A stretch of 64,000 nt of DNA from Nilaparvata lugens (GCF_014356525.2 NC_052517.1:2486742-2550741), one strand, 5' to 3'. Positions 10,641-21,916 are shown, counted from the stretch's first letter. Program-made: numbers and translations. The notes: generated from the letters alone by a model not told the origin.

Positions 10641-11224
10641 TGGGAATGATAGTAGGAATAAGGAAAAGGTGGTAAGAATGCCTATGAAATGAAAATGCCA
10701 GTTGGAAAAAAATTAAGGAATGAGGAGTGAAAGTAGATTTGGATTTAGAGGAAGTGGAGAGCGAGTGTAGTAGAGGAAGGATGAGTTGAGGTTAAATACT
10801 ACATGAGAGATGGAGACAGAAGAACTAAGTAGGTAAGGTATTTACACTGGAGAGGATGAGGGAAAGGCAAAGCAGAAAATGAATATGAGGTAAAGGAAGG
10901 GATTACATGCACATTTTACAATTGAAAATACACTTTACAAAAATATACAGAAGATATGACAGTTTTTAGAAGTTAGCTAACAATATTTTGAAAGATGCAA
11001 CAACAACACAAGACACAAGAAAGAAAAATACAGGAGAAAGAAGATGAAGACGATTTCCACCTGAAAAAAGCAAACAGTGTGGCAACACCCAACTAAATAT
11101 CTAACAATTAAATGAAACTAACATTATATTAGAAGAAAGGGGAATTGAGTAATGGACTGAGAGTCCATTAACAATCTAGCAAAGAATTATGAAAAGGGTC
11201 AATCCTAGAACAGAAAGAACTAAA
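10641..11224. other. Unannotated, purine-rich
   Basis: Purine-rich + strand (GAGGAAG, AAGGA runs) with no convincing frame, splice pair or repeat family beyond echoes of the neighbouring minisatellite. Confidence 0.5.
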
Positions 11225-11490
11225 AAACTGAAAATAAAAAATGGAAGGGACATTTCCTAAAAGCTGAGAAGAACAAAAATACCGTGTATCGACATATACT
11301 TCGATATTGAATTTGAACTGAAGGTTCGCCTCCAAAGCAAATAAAAAAACCTGAAACTAAAAATGGAAGGGACATTTCCTAAATGCTCAAGAAAACAAAA
11401 AATAACCATGTATCGACATATACTTCGATATTGAATTTGAACTGAAGGTTCGCCTCCAAAGCAAATAAATAAAACCTGAAACTAAACAGT
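11225..11490. repeat. Tandem duplication of about 120 bp
   Basis: GGACATTTCCTAAA ... TATCGACATATACTTCGATA ... AAGGTTCGCCTCCAAAGC appears twice in direct order (about 11250-11345 and 11370-11470) with few differences. Confidence 0.85.
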
Positions 11491-11901
11491 GAGAAAATAA
11501 AATTGAAATTTCAAAAACAAAACTAAAGGAAAAAGAACTGAAAAGAAACTACTGAAAAGGGGTTGATGGTCTAGGCATGCATCACCAATTTCATACAAGT
11601 CGCCCACAACCGAATTGAACAGTTCAACAATACAAATTTAATTACAAAAGTCAGACTTTAGAATTGAACGTATTTACAAATTGAATGTATTTAAAAGAAA
11701 AATTGATTCAAAAGAAGAAGCTTCACAAGTTACATCGAAAGATGCCACTTGTAAATAATTATAACTTGTATGAAAATTTAAAATACTGTAAAGACAAATG
11801 ATTGAAATGATGAAAACTGAAATAAATTGAAAAGCATATGAATAGTATGAGAAGAGAGAATTTGATTGAACTGTTAAAATCGGTTGAGAGCTGACTTTTA
11901 C

Positions 11902-11962
11902 CTTTTTGAAGTTCTGTGATGTCCTCACCTCTCCTCCTCCTCTTGCCAGCCAGCATCGATGC
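11902..11962 (-). CDS. Possible small coding exon
   Basis: On the - strand GTGCTTTTCAG precedes 61 bp ending CTTCAAAAAG/GTAAAAG, a usable acceptor and donor. The open frame reads ASMLAGKRRRRGEDITELQK, a basic patch followed by an acidic stretch. It may belong to the same - strand unit as exons at 12211-12310 and 14726-14931, but the 12.3-kb exon already offers stops, so this would be an alternative 3' exon. Product unknown. Confidence 0.3.
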
Positions 11963-12210
11963 CTGAAAAGCACTCCCCCCCCCCAAAAAAAAGACACACC
12001 CCATGCTCATTTATTTCAGAACAAGCAAAAGCTAAAAAACATGACAACATGCAAAAGCTGAAAAACATAACACAACAACAAAACATTTCAATGTCCTTGG
12101 TGTGAGTGGAACCAGATTAGAGTCTATTCATTCTCACACTCAACTTTTTCACTTGAAATCAATCATTGCACTAAATTAGAGTCTCGTCATTTTGCACTTG
12201 TCACTTTGTT

Positions 12211-12310
12211 TCAATATTTTGTAATCTGCTTCTTCTTGATATCCTCCATCTCTCTTCTTCTGTGGAGCTGGTCATTCTCCTCTGGTGTGTCTGTCCCTCT
12301 CTTCTGTGTC
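12211..12310 (-). CDS. Possible terminal coding exon, charged
   Basis: The acceptor TTGCATTCTTTCTCTATAG is excellent. Two frames are open: one reads TQKRGTDTPEENDQLHRRRE and ends KKKQITKY at a TGA; another, in phase with the frame leaving the 14726-14931 exon, reads HRREGQTHQRRMTSSTEEER and ends at a TGA near 12201. Both are short, charged and without a known domain. The acceptor argues for a real - strand exon, but coding status is uncertain. Confidence 0.35.
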
Positions 12311-12439
12311 CTATAGAGAAAGAATGCAAAATAATTATTATAAAATCAATGACACATAAAATCATTGTGCAGTAAGACTTGGCAAGATTTAATAAATCTG
12401 TGTGGTAACCACCAGCAAAGCCAAGTGTCATTGACCTTC

Positions 12440-12587
12440 AGGGCCACGCCACATGAAGCGTTTTTTTCAGGCGTCGAGTCGGCAGGACGCTCTTTGATTG
12501 GATGATTTTCAAACTTCAACCCAATCAGCCAATCGGCGAGCTTCCTGCCCGACACATCTGAAAAAACGCTTCATGTGGTTTGGCCCT
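12440..12587. mobile_element. Short MITE with AGGGCC ends
   Basis: Inverted terminal repeats of about 30 bp: AGGGCCACGCCACATGAAGC at the left and its near-complement ending GCTTCATGTGGTTTGGCCCT at the right. It is 148 bp long and non-coding. No clean target duplication is visible. Confidence 0.75.
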
Positions 12588-12744
12588 AACCACAAGTACC
12601 TAAGTCCAAGCCAACTTTATAGATAGCACTATAGGACGACCCCTATTTGTGCAAAGCCTGAAAAAACTTTCAACTGATGAAATTTTTCAAAGTTTTTCGA
12701 TTTGAATATTATCAAGCTATCAAAATGAAAATGTTTTCTCAGGA

Positions 12745-13480
12745 AAACATTTTTTCCTCCACCTACTGTCTAAAGTACTTACTTTACTCCCTGAAACATA
12801 ATACTAAAGTGTCACTTTTTCGCCCTCGGTAGTAAAAAACAGAAAAACTCCCTAGGGAGGAAAAGTGACTCCATTTAAATAACATGGGAAGCATCTCTAT
12901 TTCAAAAACTCACATTGTAATAGGTTAGAAGGTCTAAGCTCAGATGAGAAAGCATAATAGAGGTGTCTGTCATTGAGTCAACTGAATTCAATACCACAAC
13001 AAGAAATTTGATCAACTCATGAAATATATGTTTGTAGGCCTATGATATTATATTCTTAATATTAGTAGACGATAAAAATTTATACAATTTTTAAAATATT
13101 TTATTCTATTCAAAATACCAGTCAACATATATTTTTGAAATGCAATTCAAATCTGAAACGCGGTATCTGGAGTCAGCCATTTTTGGTAGCCGCTCAGCTG
13201 ATATAATTGTTACAACTTTAGCCAATAGATAGCGCAATTGGCAGTGCCAATCAGCCGACCGGTTTTTAGGTTTTAGATTTTAGGTTATGTTGTTAGGAAA
13301 CATTGTCACCAATACGTAAGTTATTAAAATAATTTTATTTGCAGTTCTATAAAAAAAGTAGATGGAGGAAAAATGTTGTGTAAATCACGAGCGAAAAATA
13401 CTTTTTCTCCCTCAGGAAAATTGTTGCCCTCGGCTTTGCCTCAGGCTTCAAACTTTTTCCCACAGGGAGAAAAAGTCGTA
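12745..13480. mobile_element. Possible decayed DNA element
   Basis: Left CATTTTTTCCTCCACCTAC and right GTAGATGGAGGAAAAATG are inverted (12745 and 13356). Related TTTTTCTCCCT / AGGGAGAAAAAG motifs lie just inside and outside (12830-12865, 13395-13480). The interior is unique and AT-rich, with no transposase. Confidence 0.35.
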
Positions 13481-13619
13481 CTTTTCACTCTAGATATACA
13501 AATAACTATTTCCCGATCATTACTTTTTGAGATATCAGCGCGCAAAGTTTTAATTTTTGGGACATTTCAAATTCGGTAAGAGATAAATCCATGCGATTTA
13601 GAGGATGAATTCTTCATGA

Positions 13620-13789
13620 TATTGTGTTTGACGCATCATCACGTCTCAACTACTCAACTGATCAACTTGAAATTTTGCATATACATTCTTAATTAACCGA
13701 GGATGGTTATAGGCCTATTTTCAATTCTTCAACATTTCATCATGTCTAGTTTTGAAATAGATCCTCGCGGAGCACGGGTTACCAGCTAG
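13620..13789 (+). mobile_element. Helitron-like 3' terminus
   Basis: Ends CTCGCGGAGCACGGGTTACC followed by AGCTAG, a short GC-rich stretch before a CTAG terminus as in Helitron 3' ends. The upstream GACGCATCATCACGTCTCAA block recurs at 46019, where the copy is split by a FamB MITE. The 5' end was not found. Confidence 0.5.
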
Positions 13790-14009
13790 AATTACATAAA
13801 TGAACAGCAAACTGAGATATATACTCTTCAATGTTTGATTCCATTACGAACTGCTTGTTAAATAATAACTTTGAACAATTAATTACGACATAGCAGTCAG
13901 GTACCTGACTGGCTATGTCGTAACTAATTGTTCAAAGTTATTATGAGATATACTCTTGAAAAAAAATATTGATAGCATGATAATACCACAAACTGCAAGA
14001 TCAGTAAGA

Positions 14010-14166
14010 GCCGGTTGCACAAAGGCCGGTCAAATTTAAACTGTGATTAATTCCACGACACCAATCAGAGAAGGCCTTTTTCTTTTTGATAAGTCGGCTT
14101 TTTTGATTGGTTCTCTTGGAATTAATCACAGTTAAAATTTAACCGGCTTTAGTGCAACCGGCACTA
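14010..14166. mobile_element. FamB fold-back MITE
   Basis: A near-perfect palindrome of about 155 bp: GCCGGTTGCACAAAGGCCGG...TTAATTCCACG..CAATCAGAGAAGGC on one arm and its complement ending TTTAGTGCAACCGGCAC on the other. Arms abut an AT-rich loop. The family is numerous in this window. Confidence 0.85.
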
Positions 14167-14215
14167 ATAGTTGAAAATACAGAATCGAGCGTCCGCCTAA
14201 AATATCACAAAGAAT

Positions 14216-14610
14216 CTATAGTGAGGTCCACGTTATAATGGCAGTGGAAAAAGATAAAAGAAAAACGTTGCCGAACCTCTGTCTTATCAATGCCTTCTAT
14301 AGACGGTAGCTGATACAGGTTCATTGATGTAATATTAACAGTTCATTCTCGTTTAAAAAAATCAATTATATTTTATCAAGCAAGAAATTATATTTTACAA
14401 CAATTTCATAATGAATCTTCATAATATTATTAAAATGAAATATTTTGTTAACTAATTATTAATTCTACATTGTTAAAAGACAATCTGGCAACAGAGCAAA
14501 GCGAGAAAGAGATAACTCTTATCAGTTTATTGAATGATAGAAAAAGATAGCAATACCATTGCTAATCAAACACTGCCATAATATTATAACGTGGACCTCA
14601 CTATAGAACA
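14216..14610. mobile_element. FamA MITE, full length
   Basis: Opens CTATAGTGAGGTCCACG plus TTATAATGGCAGT and closes with the inverse ending GACCTCACTATAG. TA-TA at both outer edges is consistent with a TA target. The interior holds AACAGTTCATTCTCGTTT and GATCTGGCAACAGAGCAAAG-type blocks shared with copies at 20130, 29480, 40140 and 42966. Confidence 0.85.
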
Positions 14611-14725
14611 ATAATAACCACAACATGATACAGTATCAACACAATATGATACAGTATCAACTCAACTTGATACACAAGTTAGTTATAACAACAATATCTG
14701 ACAAAAAATTATAAAGATGACTCAC

Positions 14726-14931
14726 CGCGCAATCCAGATGTATGGAGACTGCAACAGGGGGGTGACAACTCACTTCGCTCGGCGACACACAGTGATGATC
14801 TCAGGTGGTGACAACTCATTTCGCTCGGCAACACATCAGTGATGATCTCGGGTGGTGAGAGCTCACTTCGCTCGGTCAAATGTTCCGGTGAAGATCTAAA
14901 GCTCCTTTCTTGTTCTCTCTCACTCTGCTCA
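14726..14931 (-). CDS. Possible coding exon, Ser/Glu-rich with internal repeat
   Basis: The acceptor ATGTCTTTTGCAG and donor TTGCGCG/GTGAGTCATC bound 206 bp with one frame open throughout: EQSEREQERSFRSSPEHLTE, then RSELSPPEIITDVLPSEMS..., ending CCSLHTSGLR. The DNA contains a degenerate threefold repeat built on GAGCGAAGTGAG and GATCATCACTG. The outgoing phase fits one frame of the 12.3-kb exon. It lies downstream of exon X (16531-16673) on the same strand. Because exon X contains a stop in its own frame, continuity of translation is not shown. Function unknown. Confidence 0.35.
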
Positions 14932-14981
14932 CTGCAAAAGACATAACACATTAGCAACCAATCATAAATACTGTATAATAG

Positions 14982-15259
14982 TATAGAGAAACAATAGCGT
15001 AAGTAGATATCCCATGGTATAGGGAATTTATGTCGCAACTTTTACTGTTATCTCAAGCCGATTACTGTCGACTATGGTCAATTTTTACTGTTTTATTGGG
15101 AGTGTAAGAGTGTATGAACGGCACAATATGAGAGACTACCAGCGTCACACAGCTGCATAGGAAAGAACTACGTGAACTATCGGCTTGGGATAACAGCAAA
15201 AGTTGCGACATAAACGCCCTATACCATGGGATATCTACTTACGCTATTGTTTCTCTATG
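14982..15259. mobile_element. FamC MITE, intact copy
   Basis: Ends TATAGAGAAAC...TTTCTCTATG, with a perfect 7-bp duplication ATAATAG (14975-14981 and 15260-15266). It lies just upstream of the 14.9-kb exon on the - strand. Confidence 0.9.
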
Positions 15260-15604
15260 ATAATAGTCAACTGAACTTTGTAAAATATTTTCATGATATT
15301 TTGTTTGTACTATTCGAACAATTTTGTAGTAGCTGTCAGGTTTAGGCTTAAATCCATCACAGATTCGACTATTCTCAGCTCGTTGCCAAGTTGAATCAAC
15401 TAATAAATAGATAAAAGTTTATTTATGAATCGTAGGCCACTTGCAGTAATAATAATATCGAGTGACCTGGCTGGCTCAGGTCTGATGTCAGAGTTTTCAG
15501 GTCGCAACTGATCAATTTCAGGGCCTCCCACATCACCAAACGACTACTTTTTAAGCAGCCGGGACCGACGGCTTAACTTTGCAATAATGATTGTTGGGTA
15601 TTCA

Positions 15605-15757
15605 GTGCCGATTGCACAACAGTCGGTTAAATTTTAATCGTGATCAATTCCACGAGAACCAACCAGAGTAGCCGTATTATCAAACAGGCTTTCTCTGATT
15701 GGTTCTTGTGAAATTAATCACGGTTAAAATTTAATCGACTGTTGTGCAACCGGCACT
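15605..15757. mobile_element. FamB fold-back MITE
   Basis: GCCGATTGCACAACAGTCGG ... and the inverse CGACTGTTGTGCAACCGGCA. The arms contain ATTCCACGAGAACCAACCAG and its complement. Confidence 0.85.
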
Positions 15758-16075
15758 TAGCATTGTTTTGCACAAACACAAGTACATAAATAAAATTATC
15801 TTCAAAACGTGGGGCTCAACCATTTATAACAATCATATAAACCAAACAGTTGAAATTTCACAATTTGTTTATATCATAACACATTTATCTCGTATTATGA
15901 GAATCCTACAAATTCTAGATCCCGAGGAGTAATAAATCATACAAGAAAAATCCAAAGCAGGAACAATCAAAATGTGGATGGTCTGAAAGACATAACATTT
16001 GAAAAATCATGAATTCTATCAAAACATTGAAATAATGGATATTAACGACTGTTGATTCAAATGAATGTAATGTGT

Positions 16076-16242
16076 AAAGGTGCGTACAGATATACGCACC
16101 GCGAACATGAACAATTCACTTTTAATCAGCTGATATCTGTATTTTTACAGAAACGGTAAGACACAGATATAAAAAGCTTGGCATCAGCTGATGAAAAGTG
16201 AATTGCTCATGTTCGCGGCGCGTATATCTGTACGCACCTTTA
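16076..16242. mobile_element. MITE with TAAAGGTGCGTACAG ends
   Basis: A 167-bp element with long inverted arms: TAAAGGTGCGTACAGATATA at the left and TATATCTGTACGCACCTTTA at the right. AGTGAATTG...CATGTTCGCG is shared by both arms. Non-coding. Confidence 0.85.
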
Positions 16243-16530
16243 GGCTAGGTGCACACCATTTAGTCAAGACAATACGGTTAAAATTTAACCGGCTTTTGTG
16301 CAACTGGGCCTCAAAGATGTATTCAAAACTCAACAGCACTGAATAACGCTTGAAAACAAGTTACAAGATTGACATACTTGAAGGCTGTAATCAATATTAA
16401 TGCTGACATTCTGCAGTGAATCTACACACTACAAAAACCGGCAAAAGCTGTCATTGAAATAAAACATTGGTCAACTAAAAATGATACAGCTAAATGGAGA
16501 AATAGTTGAATAAGTTTTGAAAAGACTGAC

Positions 16531-16673
16531 CTGCGTTGAAATATGTTGTCCGTCCATGAGATAAGTTAACAGCTTAGGAGATCAATCATATAATCACCAT
16601 GCCAACATCATAGGCTTCTTCAATATATTGCATAACTCGTCTCATGTATCTCCTCCAAAAATTTGGTCCATAC
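16531..16673 (-). CDS. Exon X, downstream copy
   Basis: The acceptor is a T run ending TTTAG; the donor is CAACGCAG/GTCAGTC. It is homologous to 44144-44318, sharing TATGGACCAA, then TTGGAGGAGATAC and GACGAG or CACGAG. In the frame leaving exon Y from its late ATG the small ORF is MALERYGPNFWRRYMRRVMQ followed by 13 residues and a TGA. The copy at 44 kb gives MAALDRYGPTNWWRRYLTRA with a longer tail. The RYGP..W.RRY core is conserved while the ends diverge. It could be a small protein, an upstream ORF in a leader, or chance within a non-coding exon. Confidence 0.45.
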
Positions 16674-16745
16674 CTAAAAAAAAAAACCAAATGAAACAAA
16701 CATTTCAGAAAATTTTCTATACTACTTGACACTCAACTTCCTGAT

Positions 16746-17810
16746 CTATAGTGAGGTCCACGTTATAATGGCAGTATTTGATTAACATTGGTGTTGCTAT
16801 CCTTGTCTATCATTCCACAAAGCAGATAGCGCTATCCTCTTCTGTATTAAATTATGGTGTTGTTGTATCAAGTTGAAATGATACTGTATCATGTTGTGGT
16901 TGTTCTTGTTTTGTAGTAAGGTCCACGTTATAATGACAGTGAATGAAGATAGAAGAACAGCGTCACCGATTGCCTGCCTTAATTATATTTCTAAATTGTT
17001 AAAAAACAGATTTGGTAACGTTATGGAGCTAGAAAGGGATAGCGCTATCAGGTTTGTAGAATGATAGACACGGATAGCAACACCAATGTTAATTAGGTGC
17101 TGCCATTATAACGTGGACCTCACTATAGAACAAGAACAACCACAACAAGATACAGTATCAACACAAAACAGTATCACCACACATGATACAGTATCAACAC
17201 AATATGATACAGTATCATCTCAACTTGATACACAACACTATGTTATGATACATTCGCTATCAGCTTTGTCGAATGATAGACAAGGGTAGCAACACCAATG
17301 TTAATCAAATACTGCCATTATAACGTGGACCTCACTATAGAACAAGAACAACCACAACATGATACAGTATCATTTCAACTTGATACACAACACTATGTTA
17401 TGATACATTCGCTATCAGCTTTGTCGAATGATAGACAAGGGTAGCAACACCAATGTTAATCAAATACTGCCATTATAACGTGGACCTCACTATAGAACAA
17501 GAACAACCACAACATGATACAGTATCATCTCAACTTGATACACAACACTATGTTATGATACATTCGCTATCAGCTTTGTCGAATGATAGACAAGGATAGC
17601 AAAACCTATGTTAATCAAATACTGTCATTATAACGTGGACCTCACTAGAACAAGAACAACCACAACATGATACAGTATCATTTCAATTTGATACACAACA
17701 CTATGATTTGATACATTCGCTATCAGCTTTGTCGAATGATAGACAAGGATAGCAACACCAATGTTAATCAAATATTATAACGTGGACCTTGCTATAGAAT
17801 TGAATATCGA
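16746..17810. repeat. FamA MITE and satellite-like array
   Basis: Begins with a CTATAGTGAGGTCCACG terminus and continues as four to five direct repeats of about 175 bp (TAACGTGGACCTCACTATAG ... GATACAGTATC ... TTCGCTATCAGCTTTGTCGA ... AATGTTAATCAAATACTG). The block from about 17087 on is the left edge of the large tandem duplication and reappears at 24704-25600. Confidence 0.85.
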
Positions 17811-17888
17811 TAAATATTTTCAAACCTCCAATAAATATTCATTTGCCGACAGAAAAATGTGGAGGCAAACAGGAGCATAATGGTTCTA

Positions 17889-18116
17889 TTGAATGAAAAA
17901 TACTAAGAAATTGTCAAAAACCACAGATTTATTGATACTTAGAAAGAACGGTTTCGGTTATTACACCATTGTCAATCTCTGATAACCTGATCTGAATAAA
18001 AACCGAAACCGGTCTTTCTAAGTATCAATAAATCTGTGGTTTTTGAAAATTTCTCAAGTCTTTTTCATTTAATATGAATAATTACCACAATATCAACTTC
18101 TCAACTACACAAAAAA
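17889..18116 (+). mobile_element. FamG palindromic retroposon, shared by both duplication copies
   Basis: A perfect 13-bp duplication CATAATGGTTCTA flanks it (17876-17888, 18117-18129). The left part is the inverse of the right: TGAATGAAAAATACTAAGAA / CAAGTCTTTTTCATTTAAT. Each arm has a GGTTTCGGTT / AACCGAAACC block. The right end is TCTCAACTACACAAAAAA. Its counterpart in copy B starts near 25686, so insertion preceded the duplication. Confidence 0.85.
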
Positions 18117-18292
18117 CATAATGGTTCTACCTTATTGTTGAGTAAACTATAATAACACTAAAACCTAATTTTTATGCTGTGAGTGATAAAATCATGATAA
18201 TTAATCAAGATAATAAAAAAAACTGATCTCATAGATCAAAACAAGACAGTGACAATATTCATCTTTTAAGATAATTTGAAAGTTGGTAGAGC

Positions 18293-18340
18293 TGACCAAA
18301 AATCGGTCACCCGTCCAACGACAGCACCGAGCGCCCGTCA
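18293..18340 (-). ncRNA. 5S rRNA-like segment (copy A)
   Basis: On the - strand: GACGGGCGCTCGGTGCTGTC, then GTTGGACGGGTGACCGATTT. This resembles the 3' half of 5S rRNA around internal control box C (GGTTAGTACTTGGATGGGTG, ACCGC). It is a fragment, not a complete 5S gene. Copies at 27021-27070 and 45267-45314 keep it. It may come from a 5S-derived SINE or be part of a - strand exon. Confidence 0.4.
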
Positions 18341-18725
18341 AACTTACTCGTACTAACACAACAAAAATGGCATAGAAAAACCATGACACATCACAACACT
18401 CACAACATCACAACAATCACATCAGTAATTATTTTTTGATTATTCTTCAATTAAATAACATATAAAGTGTGATTATTAGCTGCACAGGGATAGTTATCTT
18501 ATGATATATCTCAGCATTGTTTCATTATTCTGCATTGAAACTAAATAGCACATTTGAAAGGACTGACATCAACACATAACCGCACTTTGTTGAGCTACAA
18601 GGCCTACTGCTACATCCCTCAAACATTTTCATACAATGATATAATAAATTTTAATCAATTCCAGACAATATATAACACAGAATCAGTAGTGAAAATAAGT
18701 AATTAAAATGAGTTATAAGCCTCAC

Positions 18726-18827
18726 CTTTCAAGTGCCATACTTGAAAGCTGTGGTCGATGACAGGAGTGAATCAGTATAGTCTACCAAGCTCCATTCGAT
18801 GCGTTGCTAACTGGGTTCGGTTCACAC
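18726..18827 (-). other. Exon Y, copy A
   Basis: A 102-bp exon-like block with a donor (CTTGAAAG/GTGAGGC) and an acceptor after a T/G-rich tract (GTTGTTGTGTTTTAG). It aligns with 27703-27804 and 45652-45742. In the frame that is open in the 45.7-kb copy, copies A and B carry a TAG, so it is more likely a 5' leader exon. A late in-frame ATG (ATGGCACTTGAAAG) would start the small ORF continuing into exon X. Confidence 0.5.
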
Positions 18828-18963
18828 CTAAAACACAACAACAAAAAACACACATTGAAATTTTCGAAAATTCCCAATCGCATATGAAATTATTAAGCCA
18901 GCAATAAATCATTAAGAAATACTTGTCCAGATACGATTCACATTATTTATGACATTTGAAATA

Positions 18964-19261
18964 TTGAATGAAAAAGACTAAGAAATAGTCAAAAAACCAC
19001 TGATTTATTGATAATTAGAAAGACCGGTTTCGGTTATTACACCATTGTGAATCTCTGATAAACTAAAACTGTTTTAGTTACTGTTTAGTTGGTTAACTTA
19101 AACCAGTTTTAGTTTATCAGAGATTGACAATGGTGTAATAACCGAAACCGGTCTTTCTAATTATCAATAAATCAGTGGTTTTCTGACAATTTCTTAGTCT
19201 TTTTCATTCAATATGAATAATTACCACAATATCAACTTCTCAACTACACAAAAAAAAACAA
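18964..19261 (+). mobile_element. FamG palindromic retroposon, only in copy A
   Basis: A 12-bp duplication ACATTTGAAATA (18952-18963, 19262-19273) flanks it. Long inverted arms carry GAAAGACCGGTTTCGGTTAT and its complement, with a loop rich in TTAGTT. The end is ACTACACAAAAAAAAACAA. Copy B has the corresponding unoccupied region near 27932, so this insertion probably followed the duplication. Confidence 0.85.
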
Positions 19262-19707
19262 ACATTTGAAATAGTTTATTTGGCGTTCTTGGGTGAGGAT
19301 GATACTGACAGGATTCAAAGACTTATGCGCGGGTTAAACAGAACAGAACAGTTTCAAGTGCATTCCGAACCAAAGTAATTTGATAGTGAGTTATTACTGG
19401 CCAACTAACAGATGGTAAAATAAGAGTAACAAGCGATTTTACTTCAATAAATGAATAAATAAAAAAAAAAATTTGTTAGAATATTATTTGTTAAAATAAT
19501 AATAAAAATTCAGAAATAGGCCTGCAATCTTTCATAGATAGGTGCTTTACGATTTGAAGAATACGACACTGTAGTTGATCTCCTCTTGTTTGCAACTTGA
19601 TTGTCATTATCCTCCTAAAGGTTGCACAAGTCCAAGATTCGTGTGGGCTCACCCGTTAACACTGGAAATTTGAAATTAAATAATTCTAGTCCTCTCATGC
19701 TATAGTC

Positions 19708-20795
19708 AAAAACCTCGTTATGATGGCAGTATTCGATTGACATGGACTTTTTTATCCTTGTCTATCATTCGACATAGCATATAGCGCTATCCTTTTCTAC
19801 CTCCGCAACGTTTCCAGATAGTTTTTCAACATTGTAGGAATACAATATTAATTAACAAAATGTGCAATCTTAATTCTGAAAATGTATTATTTAATCATTA
19901 AAAAATATTTTTTCTTGACGAAAAAATTATAATTAATAATTATTCCAAACAGGAATGAACAGTTCATATCACATCAGATATACCGATATCGACAAAGGCA
20001 GTGACAAGGCAGAGAATCAGCAAAGCTGGTTTTTTATCTTTCTCCACTGACATTATAACGTGGACCTTACTATACAATAAAATCACTTATGCTAAATTCC
20101 CATATTATATCAGTATTAGGCCTATACACGATATAATGGCAGTGTTGAAATATAAGGTAACAACGTTGCCGATCCTCTGTCTTGTCAATGCCTGCTATAG
20201 ACGGTAGGTAGCTGATACATGTTTATTGATGTAATATTAACTGGTCATTCTCGTTTGAAATTAACAATTATAGGAAATTATATTTTTCAATTTCATAATA
20301 AATTTTCATAATGAAGATGAAATAATTAGATACTAATTCTACATTGTTAAAAGACGATCTCAAAACAGAGCAGAGCGAAAAAGAGATAGCACTATCCGCT
20401 TTGTTGAATGATAGACAAGAATAGCTGGACCATTGATAATCTAACACTGCCATTATAACGTGGACCTCACTATACAACCATCCTCGGTAAATAAAGAATC
20501 TCTATTCTACCACTTCCTTTCCTGTCTATCAACTCATATTCCTCTCTCTTTTTTCTTATTTTGTAATCTTAATTAATTATATTTCTACACTTATGAAGAA
20601 CTATCTGGCAACATTGAAGAGCTAGAAAAGGATATCCCTATCTGCTTTGTGTAATGATAGACAAGGATAGCAACACCAATGTTAATCAAATACTGCCATT
20701 ATAACGTGGACCTCACTATAGCGATTAGTGTTCGACATAACGACAAATATGATTCAGTATCAACACACATGATACAGTATCATCTGTTCAGTTAA
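19708..20795. repeat. FamA MITEs, three elements (copy A)
   Basis: Elements near 19708-20075, 20128-20475 and 20600-20790 show TAACGTGGACCT...ACTATA ends and internal GACAAGGATAGCAACACC or its variants. The first has a damaged left end. The same three are at 29078-29443, 29480-29845 and 30050-30220 in copy B. Confidence 0.75.
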
Positions 20796-20931
20796 AATAT
20801 TCTTCACATTAGTTCTAATAGGGAATATTCCCACTCGGCCGTAAGAACTACAATTTTATTTTTATTTTTTTAATTCACAGAACCAGACACGGAAACTGAT
20901 TTGAAAAGTGGACATTAAATTACAAGAATTA

Positions 20932-21591
20932 TCTATATATATAAAAGCGAAATGGCACTCACTCACTCACTCACTCACTCGCATAACTAAAAATCTACCG
21001 GACCAAAAACATTCAAATTTGGTAGGTATGTTCAGTTAGCCCTTTAGAGGCGCACTAAGAAATCTTTTGGCAATATTTTAACTCTAAGGGTTGTTTTTAA
21101 GGGTTTAAAGTTCGTCTTTTAGCATGTATATTCTTCTTCTCCCAATCTCTTAATTATAATTGAAAATTTCCATATCATATGTTACTATAGAACTATAATC
21201 TAGATAGAGTACCTCTTCGAAACAGTTGTTAACTGGCAACTAAATTAATAATTTTGTCAGGTTGGCATTAAGTTGAGTTGACTTTGTTAGGTTGGCACCA
21301 AGTTGAAGATTTAAATGCATTTATCGCGGAAAAATTGATTGGGCACTGCTACTTCAATCCTGGGAATTACTAGCCGTCAGGCTCGCTTCGCTCGCCATAT
21401 CCGTTTAGCCAGACGTTTAGTCTGGACCCCCGACTGGATTGTTCTAACATATGATAAAAATGCTCAAATGAAAAATGCAGGCGAGCGAAGCGAGCCTGCT
21501 GATCTCATTCCTGGACGATCCAGTCGGGGGTCCAGGGGGCGGAGCCCCCTGGCTAGACGGATATGGCGAGCGAAGCGAGCCTGACGGCTAG
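20932..21591 (+). mobile_element. Helitron-like non-autonomous element (copy A)
   Basis: Starts A/TCTATATATATAAAAGCGAA followed by ATGGCACTCACTCAC, a form common at 5' ends of arthropod Helitrons, and ends GGCTAG/T. The last 224 bp (21369-21592) are a large inverted repeat beginning ACTAGCCGTCAGGCTCGC, with a 9-bp-stem hairpin CCAGGGGGC...GCCCCCTGG. The terminal palindrome could instead be a separate fold-back MITE with ACTAG ends. No Rep/helicase is present; the open frame across the palindrome is an artefact. Confidence 0.55.
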
Positions 21592-21916
21592 TTATGTATA
21601 TGAATAAATTGAGAAAGACAAATGTCTAATGTGGAGATCCTGCAAAGGCTTGCGTACGGGAATATGCCCACCGTATCAAATTAATCAGAAAACAACAAAA
21701 TTTAAAATGTACTATAAATAATTCGTAATAGAATCAGACAGAACTATGCTTTTATTTGAATCTATACACTTACTATTAAATATTGAAAACAAAAAACTGA
21801 TATAAAACTAAACTGAGGTAATGTCTCACAAACAGCCTAGTATCATAATTGAAAAACATAATTAGAAACGGAATTACAAGAAATATTTACCCGAAAATCA
21901 ACAATCAACATTATGT

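Noticed and set aside
13256..13345. A tiny intron (GTAAGT at 13316 and TTTGCAG at 13345)
   Set aside because: An intron of about 30 bp is too short for known insect splicing, and no coding frame crosses it.
18726..18827. Exon Y as ordinary conserved coding sequence
   Set aside because: Copies A and B contain stops in the frames that are open in the 45.7-kb copy, so only the last few codons can be part of a shared ORF.
21339..21584. Arg-rich 81-codon frame suggesting a DNA-binding protein
   Set aside because: It lies across the GCGAGCGAAGCGAGC inverted repeat of the Helitron-like element; both strands read similarly.
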